NCBI GenBank assembly: GCA_018304425.1
Contig: JAGVWE010000002.1
Span: 124,001 to 188,000 of the forward strand
Reading direction: 5' to 3'
DNA from: Candidatus Iainarchaeum sp.
GTDB taxonomy: Archaea; Iainarchaeota; Iainarchaeia; Iainarchaeales; UBA10219
Length of the DNA: 64,000 bases
The notes below the pieces were generated by a model that was not told the DNA's origin, made no database searches, and saw only the letters and a list, made by a program, of their open reading frames with translations. A program made the translations under genes and the position numbers. Shown piece after piece: positions 1-7,206 of the stretch (positions are counted from its first letter, which is position 1; every line of letters starts with the position of its first letter).

Positions 1-2
1 CC

Positions 3-989
3 TTCCTAGTGCATCCAAGGGGAAAAGACCCATCGGGTGCCGACCTCCTTGCCTACTACTTGAAGAAACTCAACCCGCAGGCGCTGGTCAGCCTCGGAGA
101 CCTCCAACAGCAAAACGCCCTAATGGCACCCATCACGGAAAGCGGCTGGAAGGGCCGCTGGTTCCCGTACACCCCCTATGACACGGAGATGTTCGTGCCC
201 ACCTGGGCGTGCGCCAAGCGCGCGGAAAAAATCATCGTGCCGGCGCAGTTCGCTGAAAAGCTGCTGAAAGGCCACCTGGGCGCTGACAAGGTCGCGCGCA
301 TCGAGCACGGAGTGGACTGCAAGGCCTTCAAGCCCCTGCGCAAGCCGGACGTGCGCAAGGCGCGCGGCCTCGACGGAAAGTTCGTGGTGGGCGCGTTCGG
401 GAGAAACCAGTTGCGCAAGATGTGGGTGCAAACGGTCAAGGGCTTCGCAGCCTTCGCCAAGGACAAGAAGGACGCGCGCCTCGTGTTGCACACCGAGGAA
501 CTGCCCTTCCGAGACGACTCCGGGCAGGGCTGGGCGTTCCCCAGCCTCCTCGCCAAGTACGGGATCAGGGACAAGGTCGTGTTCACAGGCGACCTCACCG
601 AGTACCTGAATAGGTTTTACATCGACAATGGCATGCTCAACGAATTGTATAATTGCCTGGACGTCTACGGGTTTCTGACGGGAGGCGAGGGGTTTGGCCT
701 GCCGGCCCTCGAGGCACAGGCCGCGGGCGTGGTGCCGGTGCTCACCGATTACACGACGGGAAAAGAGTTGTGCGGAAGCCACGGCCTGCTCGTGAAGCCG
801 CTCGCGCTCTGGGAGAACCCGACTGGAATCGAGTGGGCGGTGGCGGACGAGAAGGAATTCGCGAAGCACCTGCAGTTCCTGTACGACCACCCGGACGAGC
901 GCGCCAAACGCGGGAACCAAGCGCGGGAGTTCGCGCAGGGCTATGACTGGGAAAACGTGCTCCCCAAGTGGAAGAAGTTACTCTACTGA
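3..989 (+). CDS. Glycosyltransferase family 4 (5'-truncated by window edge)
   Basis: This is a GT-B-fold retaining glycosyltransferase that would move a sugar from a nucleotide-sugar donor to a glycan or lipid acceptor in the cytoplasm. The reading frame is open to the first bases of the window. A GTG at position 9 could be read as a start, but only about 125 residues lie before the second Rossmann domain (KFVVGAFGRNQ), fewer than a full N-terminal domain, so the gene probably begins upstream. The donor-binding signature GGEGFGLPALEAQAAG lies near residue 227, followed by TDYTTGKEL. The acceptor cannot be told from the sequence. A second GT4 gene lies nearby on the other strand (1752-2972), so surface glycan synthesis is plausible. 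Confidence 0.85.
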   Translation, partial: FLVHPRGKDPSGADLLAYYLKKLNPQALVSLGDLQQQNALMAPITESGWKGRWFPYTPYDTEMFVPTWACAKRAEKIIVPAQFAEKLLKGHLGADKVARIEHGVDCKAFKPLRKPDVRKARGLDGKFVVGAFGRNQLRKMWVQTVKGFAAFAKDKKDARLVLHTEELPFRDDSGQGWAFPSLLAKYGIRDKVVFTGDLTEYLNRFYIDNGMLNELYNCLDVYGFLTGGEGFGLPALEAQAAGVVPVLTDYTTGKELCGSHGLLVKPLALWENPTGIEWAVADEKEFAKHLQFLYDHPDERAKRGNQAREFAQGYDWENVLPKWKKLLY

Positions 990-1106
990 TTTTCGGCAAT
1001 CGACGAATAATTTATATCTTGTTCGGTGCCAAGGCCATAAGCCATGCCCAGCCCGAAACCCGACATGTATTTATACAGGTTTGCACGTAGTATACCTGGT
1101 GATTGC

Positions 1107-1349
1107 ATGGGCTCCATGACTTTGGCCGTGCCAGAGGACCTTAGGAAAAAGATGAACAAGTTCTCGGAAATGAATTGGAGTGCCGTGGCACGGAACGCGT
1201 TCGAAGAGAAGGTGAAGGACCTCGAGTTCATTCGGGAGTTCAAGGCCCATAGCCGGATGACCGAGGAACGCGCCATCGAACTCGGACGCGAAGTGAGGAG
1301 TGGGCTGGCAAAAAAAATCCGGGATGCCGCCCATGAAAATCGTCGTTGA
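1107..1349 (+). CDS. VapB-like ribbon-helix-helix antitoxin
   Basis: An 80-residue protein whose N-terminus (MTLAVPEDLRKKMNKFS, then MNWSAVARNAFEEKV) has the beta-strand plus two-helix pattern of archaeal ribbon-helix-helix antitoxins. The charged C-terminal helix would wrap the toxin. I chose ATG 1107 because a TATA-like TTTATAC at 1070-1076 lies about 32 nt upstream, which suits a nearly leaderless mRNA. An ATG at 1044 would add 21 residues that do not look like the family. The gene overlaps the downstream PIN gene by 17 nt, the usual toxin-antitoxin arrangement. It likely represses its own promoter: a 5-bp inverted repeat, CAGGT (1076-1080) and ACCTG (1094-1098), spans the expected transcription start. 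Confidence 0.7.
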   Translation: MGSMTLAVPEDLRKKMNKFSEMNWSAVARNAFEEKVKDLEFIREFKAHSRMTEERAIELGREVRSGLAKKIRDAAHENRR

Positions 1350-1743
1350 CGCAAGCGTCCTCTTCGCTGTCATGATAAAAGCCGGCTTCAACGAACACCT
1401 TCTCTTTTTGAACGAATTGGAGCCTTTTGCGCCGGAACAATTGTTCGCGGAATTCAGGAAACACAAAAAGCAAGTGTTCGAGGAAACCGGCAGAACCCCC
1501 GCAAATTTCTTCCAGCTGACGAACATACTCAAAAAACGCATCAAAGTTATTCCGCTGGCCGAATTTGCCCAGTGCGTAAAAGAAGCAGAGGCCCTACTCA
1601 CCGACAAAGACGATGCCGCCTACCTCGCGGCCTGCCTCGCCACGAACATGCCCTTATGGAGCAACGACAAGGGGTTCAAGCGGCAACGAAGGGTAACGGT
1701 TTACACCACCCAAGAACTGGCAAGCTGCCTGGGGCTTGAATAG
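1333..1743 (+). CDS. VapC-like PIN-domain ribonuclease toxin
   Basis: A 136-residue PIN-domain protein. It starts MKIVVDASVLFAVM with the first conserved Asp in strand 1. A second acidic cluster is LTDKDDAAYLAACL around residue 99, and WSNDKGF around residue 113 matches the late conserved PIN aspartate. The family cuts RNA (often tRNA or rRNA) with Mg2+ and is held inactive by its antitoxin. ATG 1333 is preferred over the in-frame ATGs at 1300 and 1324 because the PIN strand begins there and it overlaps the antitoxin gene end. The gene is complete and in frame, so the toxin is probably functional. Confidence 0.8.
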   Translation: MKIVVDASVLFAVMIKAGFNEHLLFLNELEPFAPEQLFAEFRKHKKQVFEETGRTPANFFQLTNILKKRIKVIPLAEFAQCVKEAEALLTDKDDAAYLAACLATNMPLWSNDKGFKRQRRVTVYTTQELASCLGLE

Positions 1744-1751
1744 GCTGCATG

Positions 1752-2972
1752 TCAGCGCTTGGCCAGGCTCTTGTATACTTCCTCGAGTGCCCGGGCGTGG
1801 GCTTCGAGGGTCAACGGCGGGGCCATGCCCCGGGAGAGCTGTTCGGTGAGGTGGGGTTCTTCCGCGAACTCCAGCATTTTTTCGGCCAGGCTCTCCACGT
1901 CATTGAATTCGAAGACCAGGCCCGCGTTGTGCTTTTTGACGAGTTCTGGAAGGCAGCCGGCGTTCGAGGCAATGACCGGGACATTGCAGGCAATGGCTTC
2001 CAGGAGGAGCAGGGAAGCGGTTTCCTGTTTGAGTGTGGGAATGACCAAGACGTCAATGCGTTCAAAGACGCGGTCGATGTAGGTCCGGTCAAAGGAGCCC
2101 AGGAAGTTGATGGGGCTGCGCTTGCCGGCCAGGGAAACCAGGTGCTCTTCATAGGCTTGCTCGCCGTTGCCGTAGACGTCGAGTTCCGCGTCGACGCCCT
2201 TCAACGACTGGAAGGCCTTGAGCAGCAACTCGATGCCCTTTTCTTCCACCAGTTCCCCGATGAAGCCAAAGCGCAGCACGCCTCCAACGGACTTGAAGCG
2301 CAGGCGCGGGTTGAGCGTCCGGCCGAACGGTGCGGGAACCAGTTTTTCCGTGGGTACCCTGAATTCCGCCAGCTTCCGGGCCGCGAACTCCGAGGGGCAT
2401 AGGATGACGTCAAACTTTTGCAGGGCCTCCAGGCCCTCCCGCTGGTAGGACAGGTAAGCGCTCAAGTGGGAGAGGCGCTTGGCTTTTTCAAGGCCTAAAA
2501 GCCCCTGGTGGCCGGTGTGGCATTGAAAGCATTCGAAGCCCTTCACGTGCCCCGAACATAAAACGCCTTGGGGCTTGACGAGGGAAACCGAGGGGCACAA
2601 AATGCTGAAGTCATGCACCGTGAAAACGCTGGGGATGCCGCGCTCGTTGGCCGCGTCCAAGAGGCTGTACGGCAGCTCCATGAAGGAATGGAAGTGCACG
2701 ATGTCCGGCTTGTCCCGGTCCAGCACCCGCTCGAACAAGGCCCTGCCCGCCTCGCCAAAGGCCTTGGAAGGGCTCTTCGAAAAATTCAGGCAGTGCACGA
2801 AGTACCCGTTTTCCTCGAAGGAGCGGAGGTCGCGGTCACTGGACTCGCGGCGGCGGAAGGCCACGGAGGCCTTGTGCTCCTTGGATTGCTCGCGCAACAA
2901 GTCGCGTAAATAGAACTCGGTGCCCCCCAAACGGCGGGGCGAAAAATAGTTGGTTACGTGAGTGAGGCGCAT
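1752..2972 (-). CDS. Glycosyltransferase family 4
   Basis: A 406-residue GT-B glycosyltransferase. The N-terminus MRLTHVTNYFSPRRLGGTE is the classic GT4 opening with the acceptor-side glycine-rich loop. The C-terminal half has RFGFIGELVEEKGIELLL and the donor-binding stretch ETASLLLLEAIACNVPVIAS. I took ATG 2972 rather than an upstream ATG at 3035 because the homologous fold begins there and the preceding gene stops at 2975. It is the last gene of a minus-strand run (3625 to 1752) behind three small proteins. A run of cysteines near residues 130-155 (LCSGHVKGFECFQCHTGH) resembles the metal-ligand insert seen in some GT4 enzymes. Substrate unknown. Confidence 0.88.
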   Translation of the reverse strand: MRLTHVTNYFSPRRLGGTEFYLRDLLREQSKEHKASVAFRRRESSDRDLRSFEENGYFVHCLNFSKSPSKAFGEAGRALFERVLDRDKPDIVHFHSFMELPYSLLDAANERGIPSVFTVHDFSILCPSVSLVKPQGVLCSGHVKGFECFQCHTGHQGLLGLEKAKRLSHLSAYLSYQREGLEALQKFDVILCPSEFAARKLAEFRVPTEKLVPAPFGRTLNPRLRFKSVGGVLRFGFIGELVEEKGIELLLKAFQSLKGVDAELDVYGNGEQAYEEHLVSLAGKRSPINFLGSFDRTYIDRVFERIDVLVIPTLKQETASLLLLEAIACNVPVIASNAGCLPELVKKHNAGLVFEFNDVESLAEKMLEFAEEPHLTEQLSRGMAPPLTLEAHARALEEVYKSLAKR

Positions 2973-2974
2973 GC

Positions 2975-3127
2975 TCAGACCATGACCTTGCCCGGACCCA
3001 TCCTCGGCGCGCCAAAGTAACCGCAGTTGGCGCATTGGATGACCTGGCGAGTGCCGTCAAAAAAGGGGGTGACGAGTTCGGACTTGCATTTCGGGCAGGA
3101 CGGCACCTCTTTCAGCAATGGCTTCAC
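2975..3127 (-). CDS. Small zinc-ribbon protein
   Basis: A 50-residue protein with two zinc knuckles, CPKCKSE near residue 10 and CANCGYFG near residue 31, separated by a basic and aromatic linker; the pattern is a single zinc ribbon. The GTG start at 3127-3125 overlaps the TGA of the upstream 43-residue ORF in the sequence GTGA, which points to translational coupling. A longer in-frame ORF from 3214 overlaps that upstream gene and reads like out-of-frame sequence, so I rejected it. Zinc ribbons of this size are common in archaeal transcription and translation factors, but no specific function can be given. Confidence 0.65.
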   Translation of the reverse strand: MKPLLKEVPSCPKCKSELVTPFFDGTRQVIQCANCGYFGAPRMGPGKVMV

Positions 3128-3255
3128 CCCTTCCTCTTCCGCTGCGGCAGGGGAACGCATTCCTGGGAGTGCACGAACTCCGAGGAGAGCCTGGACTTCG
3201 GTTCGTCGATGCACCAGGTTTTTTCTTCTCTTTTCGGCCTGCGTTTCGCCTTCAT
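3124..3255 (-). CDS. Hypothetical 43-residue basic protein
   Basis: A short ORF starting MKAKRRPKREEKTWC and ending in a basic RKRKG tail, with two cysteines and about 30% Lys/Arg. It begins 4 nt after the stop of the 121-residue gene upstream and its stop overlaps the GTG start of the zinc-ribbon gene. That tight packing is the main support for it being real. It could bind RNA or a ribosomal surface, judging only by charge. No family recognised. Confidence 0.45.
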   Translation of the reverse strand: MKAKRRPKREEKTWCIDEPKSRLSSEFVHSQECVPLPQRKRKG

Positions 3256-3259
3256 GCCA

Positions 3260-3625
3260 TCAGCGGACCATGTTGTCCTGGGGGTTGAGGGGCAGGGCGA
3301 GGTCAAACGGCTGCGAGGGCGCCTGGGTGTGCCTTTTCTTCATCTGGTCCAGGTAGGAGGACATCTTCTTCCATCCTTCTTCGGCGGCCTTGCCCCGCAA
3401 GACCTTGACAATGGTTTGCCGGGGCTGCCTATTCCCCCCCATGAAATCGTATTCGACCAAGACAATGTCATGGGACCTGACTTTATCGTTGAGCATGGGG
3501 TGCACCATGAAGGTGAACACGTTTTCGTCCCACGTCTCCACCATGGCCTGGACCGTGTTATCCGCCCCCAAAACCTCTTTCTCGTCCGCCTTAAACACCC
3601 GTAAAACCCGTGCCAAATGGTACAT
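3260..3625 (-). CDS. Conserved archaeal hypothetical protein (121 aa)
   Basis: A 121-residue soluble protein. The N-terminal half has strand-rich motifs (MYHLARVLRVF, AMVETWDENVFTFMVHP, DIVLVEYDFM) and the C-terminus is helical and basic. From memory it resembles a small conserved DPANN/euryarchaeal protein with the pattern 'Q A x x E T W D x N'. I cannot name a function. The SHDIVLVEYDF stretch resembles the part of OB or SH3-like barrels that follows a loop, so nucleic-acid or protein binding is a guess. ATG 3625 was chosen over an upstream in-frame codon at 3670 because the conserved-looking sequence starts there. It heads the operon to the small basic protein, the zinc ribbon and GT4, and is divergent from L10e. 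Confidence 0.7.
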   Translation of the reverse strand: MYHLARVLRVFKADEKEVLGADNTVQAMVETWDENVFTFMVHPMLNDKVRSHDIVLVEYDFMGGNRQPRQTIVKVLRGKAAEEGWKKMSSYLDQMKKRHTQAPSQPFDLALPLNPQDNMVR

Positions 3626-3716
3626 TAGCCAAGACCTCCGACCCTTCCCGACCCTGCCAGGATAAAGCAATCACCGGGAAAAACCTTTTAAAGGCTTTCC
3701 TAAGAAAGAATGGGTA

Positions 3717-3740
3717 TTAATCCTGATTTTCACGGATTAA
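3717..3740. promoter_or_regulatory. Perfect inverted repeat upstream of L10e
   Basis: TTAATCC (3717-3723) and GGATTAA (3734-3740) are perfect 7-bp arms with a 10-nt spacer, between the divergent 121-residue gene and L10e. A TATA-like CTTATCC at 3745-3751 follows, about 30 nt before the L10e ATG. The dyad sits where a BRE-proximal operator would be and could bind a dimeric regulator. It could also be a chance palindrome. Confidence 0.4.
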
Positions 3741-3779
3741 CCCCCTTATCCCCTGACGGGAAAACATTGGCGTGATTGC

Positions 3780-4538
3780 ATGGGCCTCAGACCAGGACAC
3801 TGTTATAGGAACACCGGCCACAAACAGGACCGGGCCTACACGCGAGTGGCCATCACGGTGCCCAGAAAAAACTTCATCGGCGCCACGCCGGGGTTGAGGA
3901 CAAGGCAATTCAACATGGGCAACCCCACCAAGAAATACTCGCACCTGGTTGATTTGGTGCTGGAAGAAACCTGCCAGGTCCGGGACAACGCGATTGAAAG
4001 CGCGCGCCTAATCATCAACCGCTTCATGATCAAACGCATCGGCAAAGACGATTACTTCATGCGCATCCGGCTCTACCCCCACCATATTTTGCGGGAAAAC
4101 AAGCAGGCCCAGGGCGCGCACGCCGACAGAATCCAGAAAGGAATGTCTCATCCCTTTGGCCGGCCGATTGGCAGAGCCATCCGGGTGAAGTCCGGCGAAG
4201 TCCTCATGAGCGTGCTGGTCAACAAGGACCACATCGCGCTCGCCAAGGAAGGCCTGCTGCGCGCGAAAGCCCGCATGCCGTGCACCGTGCACGTGGAAGT
4301 CGGAACCGACGTTGAAAGCATTGGCACCCTGCCCCGAAGGGCCATCGAAGAGAAGGTCGTGCAGGAAGTCAAGGAAACCGCCGAATCCGTTGCCGCCGCA
4401 GGCGCGGAAGGCGCAGCGGCAGGCGCGGCCGGAACGGAAGCCGGAAAAGGTGGCGCTGCAGCCGCCCCCACGGCCGCAGGCCCCACAGCCGGCGGCAAGG
4501 AAGCCGGAAAGGGCTCGGAAAAGAAGGGCAAGAAGTAA
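3780..4538 (+). CDS. rpl10e: Large ribosomal subunit protein uL16 (L10e) with Ala/Gly/Lys tail
   Basis: Archaeal L10e, the uL16 protein that sits near the peptidyl-transferase centre and 5S rRNA. Signatures include MGLRPGHCYR at the start, then YTRVAITVPRKNFIGATPG, and GMSHPFGRPIGRA near residue 121. The core ends near residue 188, close to the usual 165-180 residues for archaea. It is followed by about 63 residues of low-complexity Ala/Gly/Glu/Lys sequence ending KKGKK, which is not part of the ribosomal fold. The start gives the canonical N-terminus and fits a TATA-like box about 30 nt upstream. The tail may be lineage-specific, as in lysine-rich tails of other DPANN ribosomal proteins. Confidence 0.97.
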   Translation: MGLRPGHCYRNTGHKQDRAYTRVAITVPRKNFIGATPGLRTRQFNMGNPTKKYSHLVDLVLEETCQVRDNAIESARLIINRFMIKRIGKDDYFMRIRLYPHHILRENKQAQGAHADRIQKGMSHPFGRPIGRAIRVKSGEVLMSVLVNKDHIALAKEGLLRAKARMPCTVHVEVGTDVESIGTLPRRAIEEKVVQEVKETAESVAAAGAEGAAAGAAGTEAGKGGAAAAPTAAGPTAGGKEAGKGSEKKGKK

Positions 4539-4551
4539 GGGCAGGAAACAA

Positions 4552-5664
4552 CTATTTGCCCAGTGCCACGTTGAGGGCCGCGATGTCGTCCATGACGAGC
4601 TGCCGCTTCTTGTCGAGCAAGGCATGGTCGGCGTCCAAGACTTTCGACATGTTGCAGGTCCAGGCGATGTATTCCTCGGGCGACATGCTGGGCTTGTCCG
4701 CGCCAATCGCCTTGTCCAGGCCGTAATTGATGAGCTTCTGCAGGTTGGAGGAAAGCACGCTGAACATCTTGGTCGGCATCTTCTTCAGCATCAGAGCCGA
4801 GTCGATGATGAACTTGTCCGTGACGTCCGCGAGGGTGTTCAGGCATTCCTTGACGAAGTGCTGCCGCAGCCGCGTGGTCTCCTGCATGGAGGCCGTGTAG
4901 TCGTTGCCTTCCTGGACGAGCTCGTCCTTCTGGGCCTGCAAGGCGGCCTTGTCAATCACGCAGGAAGCCCCATCAACGATGAGGGTGCAGACGCCTGGGA
5001 AGCCGTAGTTCGCGACCGTGAAGTTCTGCTGGGTGCAGTCGGTGTCAAAGGTGTTCACGCACTTGTTGGTCTGCGCGTCGCAGCCCCGCTTCCACAAGAC
5101 ATTGACTTCGCACTTGCCTTTGCAGTCGGAGTCGAAACGGCATTCGCCTTTTTCCCCGGGTTTCTCCTCGCCTGAAGACGAAGCCCCCAACTGGGCCAGG
5201 CACTGGTCCTTGGAGGCGGTAACCATGCCCATGCGGCTCACGTTCCCCGAAATCTTGTCACAAAGCGAGGAGTCGCCGGTGGCCCGGGCAACTGCCTGCA
5301 GGCACTCGCGGGGGTCGTCGCCCACGATGCCGCCGTTCACGCTGTTGCAGAGGTTGGGGTCCTTGAGCTTGATGGCCAACTCGCTGTAGCACTTGGCTTT
5401 CGGCGCGGGGTCGGAAATCTTCTCGCACAGTTCGGGCTTGCCCTTGACGATAGCTGTTTTTTGCCAGCAGTGCTCGCGCGCGCCCGCATCCTCCACCGCA
5501 CCACAGGCAAGTTCTCCGCCCAAACCGGCCGCGGTATCCGCGACCCCGGGGTTGGTCTCGATGAAGTTCGTGACGTCGCGTTCGGGGTCGCCGGTGCAGC
5601 CGGAAAAGACCACTACCAAAAACAGCGCGAACAAAACGAGTGGAAGCTCTTGCCCCATCGGCAT
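4552..5664 (-). CDS. Cys-rich repeat lipoprotein
   Basis: A 370-residue exported lipoprotein. Residues 1-22 are a signal peptide ending in the lipobox VFSGC (Cys23). Residues about 45-150 hold imperfect repeats of roughly 30-45 residues, each with a Cys pair in the pattern C-x(8-12)-C within a helix hairpin (for example AREHCWQKTAIVKGKPELC and KAKCYSELAIKLKDPNLC). A knot-like Cys segment follows near residue 175 (CRFDSDCKGKCEVN). The C-terminal half is helical. It shares this repeat style with the lipoprotein at 24498-25733. A TATA-like TTTATACC (about 5681-5688) lies just upstream. It probably acts on the outer face of the membrane; function unknown. Confidence 0.75.
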   Translation of the reverse strand: MPMGQELPLVLFALFLVVVFSGCTGDPERDVTNFIETNPGVADTAAGLGGELACGAVEDAGAREHCWQKTAIVKGKPELCEKISDPAPKAKCYSELAIKLKDPNLCNSVNGGIVGDDPRECLQAVARATGDSSLCDKISGNVSRMGMVTASKDQCLAQLGASSSGEEKPGEKGECRFDSDCKGKCEVNVLWKRGCDAQTNKCVNTFDTDCTQQNFTVANYGFPGVCTLIVDGASCVIDKAALQAQKDELVQEGNDYTASMQETTRLRQHFVKECLNTLADVTDKFIIDSALMLKKMPTKMFSVLSSNLQKLINYGLDKAIGADKPSMSPEEYIAWTCNMSKVLDADHALLDKKRQLVMDDIAALNVALGK

Positions 5665-5740
5665 AATTAACGCTTAACTGGTATAAATGGGTTTCCGCAG
5701 GCAAAATCTTTATTAACCCGAAAAGCCTTAGTTAAGGCGT
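5665..5740. promoter_or_regulatory. Divergent promoter region
   Basis: This gap carries two archaeal-type promoters back to back. Reading plus, CTTTATTAACC (5708-5718) lies about 27 nt before ATG 5741. Reading minus, ATTTATACC (about 5681-5689) precedes the lipoprotein ATG at 5664. The plus-strand TATA spacing is what supports 5741 as the true start of the next gene. Confidence 0.5.
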
Positions 5741-6224
5741 ATGGTCTACGGAACCCCGAAGAAGGGCGGCTATGGCGGCGGCCTCGGCAGCATTGCCAAG
5801 AAAATCGCGGCCGACCGGCAAGCCAAGGAAGCGGCCGTGCCACCCCAGTCAACCTAGGCGGCCCAGGCCCGCCCCGGTGTCGGGCAGCAACGCGCACTCG
5901 CAAATCATTTACCCCAAGAAGAAAGAAGAGGCCACGGCGCAGGCCGTGGAACAAAAGCCGAGGGACCTCGAAGCCGAGCGCGCGAACGCGGTCATCGTCT
6001 ACCCCACCAAGGAGCCTGCCCCCCGGCCGGCCGAGCCGGCGAGACCCCGCCCCCTCCAGGGGCCATCCAAGGGGGACGCGCACACGATTATCATTTACCC
6101 GAAAAAGAAGGAACCACCACAGGCCGTGGCACAGGCGCAGCCGGTGAAAGACGAGCAACCGCTGACTGAACCAACAGAAAAACCGGAAGACAAAAGTCAG
6201 GGCGCAAACGCGCCACAGACTTGA
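5741..6224 (+). CDS. Repeat protein with (I/V)IYPxKKE motifs, apparently frameshifted
   Basis: ATG 5741 has a well-placed TATA box and opens MVYGTPKKGGYGGGLGSIAK, but this frame stops at TAG 5858-5860 after 39 codons. The frame that runs on to 6224 (an ORF can also be read from ATG 5772) carries three clear repeats: SQIIYPKKKE, AVIVYPTKEP and TIIIYPKKKE. The MVYGTPKK start resembles these units. A single +1 shift near the CCACCCC run at about 5841-5847 would join both parts into one protein of about 160 residues. Possible causes are a homopolymer error, a real mutation, or programmed +1 slippage at CCC-C. The rest is Pro/Glu/Lys/Ala-rich and probably disordered. Function unknown. Confidence 0.55.
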
Positions 6225-6225
6225 C

Positions 6226-6471
6226 ATGCACGGACTCAATGGTAAAAGATGCCCTTCCTGCGAGCGGGGTGAGCTGCACCGAACGTCCGAAAAACACGGT
6301 GCGGCGCGCATTTGCGCGCATGTGTGCGATAACTGCCCTGAACGCTGGTATTCTTTGAGTTCAATGAAAAAACTGGAACGCATGGAAAAGACTAATTTTC
6401 CGGCTTCGCGGCACTCCACATCAAGTCAAAGTATTCCCGGTAAGCATCGGCTAGGCGCTCGTTCTCGATGA
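6226..6471 (+). CDS. Small zinc-ribbon-like protein
   Basis: An 81-residue ORF starting one base after the preceding stop. It has CPSCERGELH near residue 9 and CDNCPERWYS near residue 34, a knuckle pair like YgiT-type zinc fingers. Later residues look less structured. The last 80 bp overlap the 3' end of the convergent TrmB gene, so the C-terminus could be partly fortuitous. Close coupling with the repeat protein suggests one transcript. Confidence 0.5.
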   Translation: MHGLNGKRCPSCERGELHRTSEKHGAARICAHVCDNCPERWYSLSSMKKLERMEKTNFPASRHSTSSQSIPGKHRLGARSR

Positions 6472-7150
6472 CGATGCCAATCCACTTCTCGGGTTCGAGC
6501 TTCAACCAAATCGAGGTCTTGAAGCCGTACACCCAGGTCACGGCCGGGCTTTGATGGGCTTCGGGGAGGACGCGGAATTGAATGGTGGGGGAGTGCACGA
6601 TGTCCACACCGGGATGGTAGAGGTAACGGCCCTTGATGCCGAGGCGCTCGCGTTCCGCGTAGTGCTTCTGGTGAAAGATGGGGTCCAGCTTGCGGAACTC
6701 CCCACTCGCGGCCCCAAAGCAAACCATTTCCTTTTCGGGGTGCTTCTGGCACTCGCGCAAGACGTCGTTGAAGGCCGTGCGCGTGCCCTCCCTTCCCTCA
6801 TAGACCTGGACGTTGACGCTGGGCAGGGAGGGAGCGGCCAGGGACTGAAGTACCGGCAAGGCCTCCTGGAAGATGCGTTGCTGTTCGCGGACTCTTTCCT
6901 CGCGCTCGCGCAGGAAGTCCAGGATTTTTTCCGGGGGCGAGGCCTGGAAGAACCGCTTGTTGTTCTTGATGGCGTAGGAGGCGAGGCCATGGGCCATGAG
7001 CTGGTTGAGCGCGTCATAGATGTTGGGACGCGAAATGCTGACCTTCTTCGCAAGCGAAGCAGCGGTGGAGGAGCCGGCCTTGAGCAGGGCGAGGTAGGTT
7101 TTGGCTTCTATTTTCGAGAAACCCAGTGCCACCAAAACGGAAGCATCCAT
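6392..7150 (-). CDS. TrmB-family transcriptional regulator
   Basis: A 252-residue regulator. The N-terminal winged helix (LGFSKIEAKTYLALLKAG, then SISRPNIYDALNQL as the recognition helix) is typical of TrmB. A coiled linker (residues about 75-100, LREREERVREQQRIF) and a C-terminal effector-binding domain (FGAASGEF, GIKGRYLYHPG) follow, giving the full usual length. TrmB proteins are archaeal sugar- or metabolite-responsive repressors and activators. It is divergent from the amino-acid-binding lipoprotein gene at 7207. A perfect inverted repeat abuts its start codon, so autoregulation and control of the lipoprotein are likely. The ligand cannot be deduced. Confidence 0.9.
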   Translation of the reverse strand: MDASVLVALGFSKIEAKTYLALLKAGSSTAASLAKKVSISRPNIYDALNQLMAHGLASYAIKNNKRFFQASPPEKILDFLREREERVREQQRIFQEALPVLQSLAAPSLPSVNVQVYEGREGTRTAFNDVLRECQKHPEKEMVCFGAASGEFRKLDPIFHQKHYAERERLGIKGRYLYHPGVDIVHSPTIQFRVLPEAHQSPAVTWVYGFKTSIWLKLEPEKWIGIVIENERLADAYREYFDLMWSAAKPEN

Positions 7151-7171
7151 GTTGTATCTACTCCATACAAC
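7151..7171. promoter_or_regulatory. Candidate TrmB operator (perfect dyad)
   Basis: GTTGTAT (7151-7157) and ATACAAC (7165-7171) are perfect 7-bp arms around a 7-nt spacer, starting at the base next to the TrmB start codon. An AT-rich ATTATTAAAT (about 7174-7183) just beyond it lies 25-30 nt before ATG 7207 and fits a TATA box. A bound dimer would cover the BRE/TATA region of the lipoprotein promoter and the start of the regulator mRNA. Confidence 0.65.
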
Positions 7172-7206
7172 GCATTATTAAATCGCTGGGCGTGGCAAGG
7201 GGTTTT

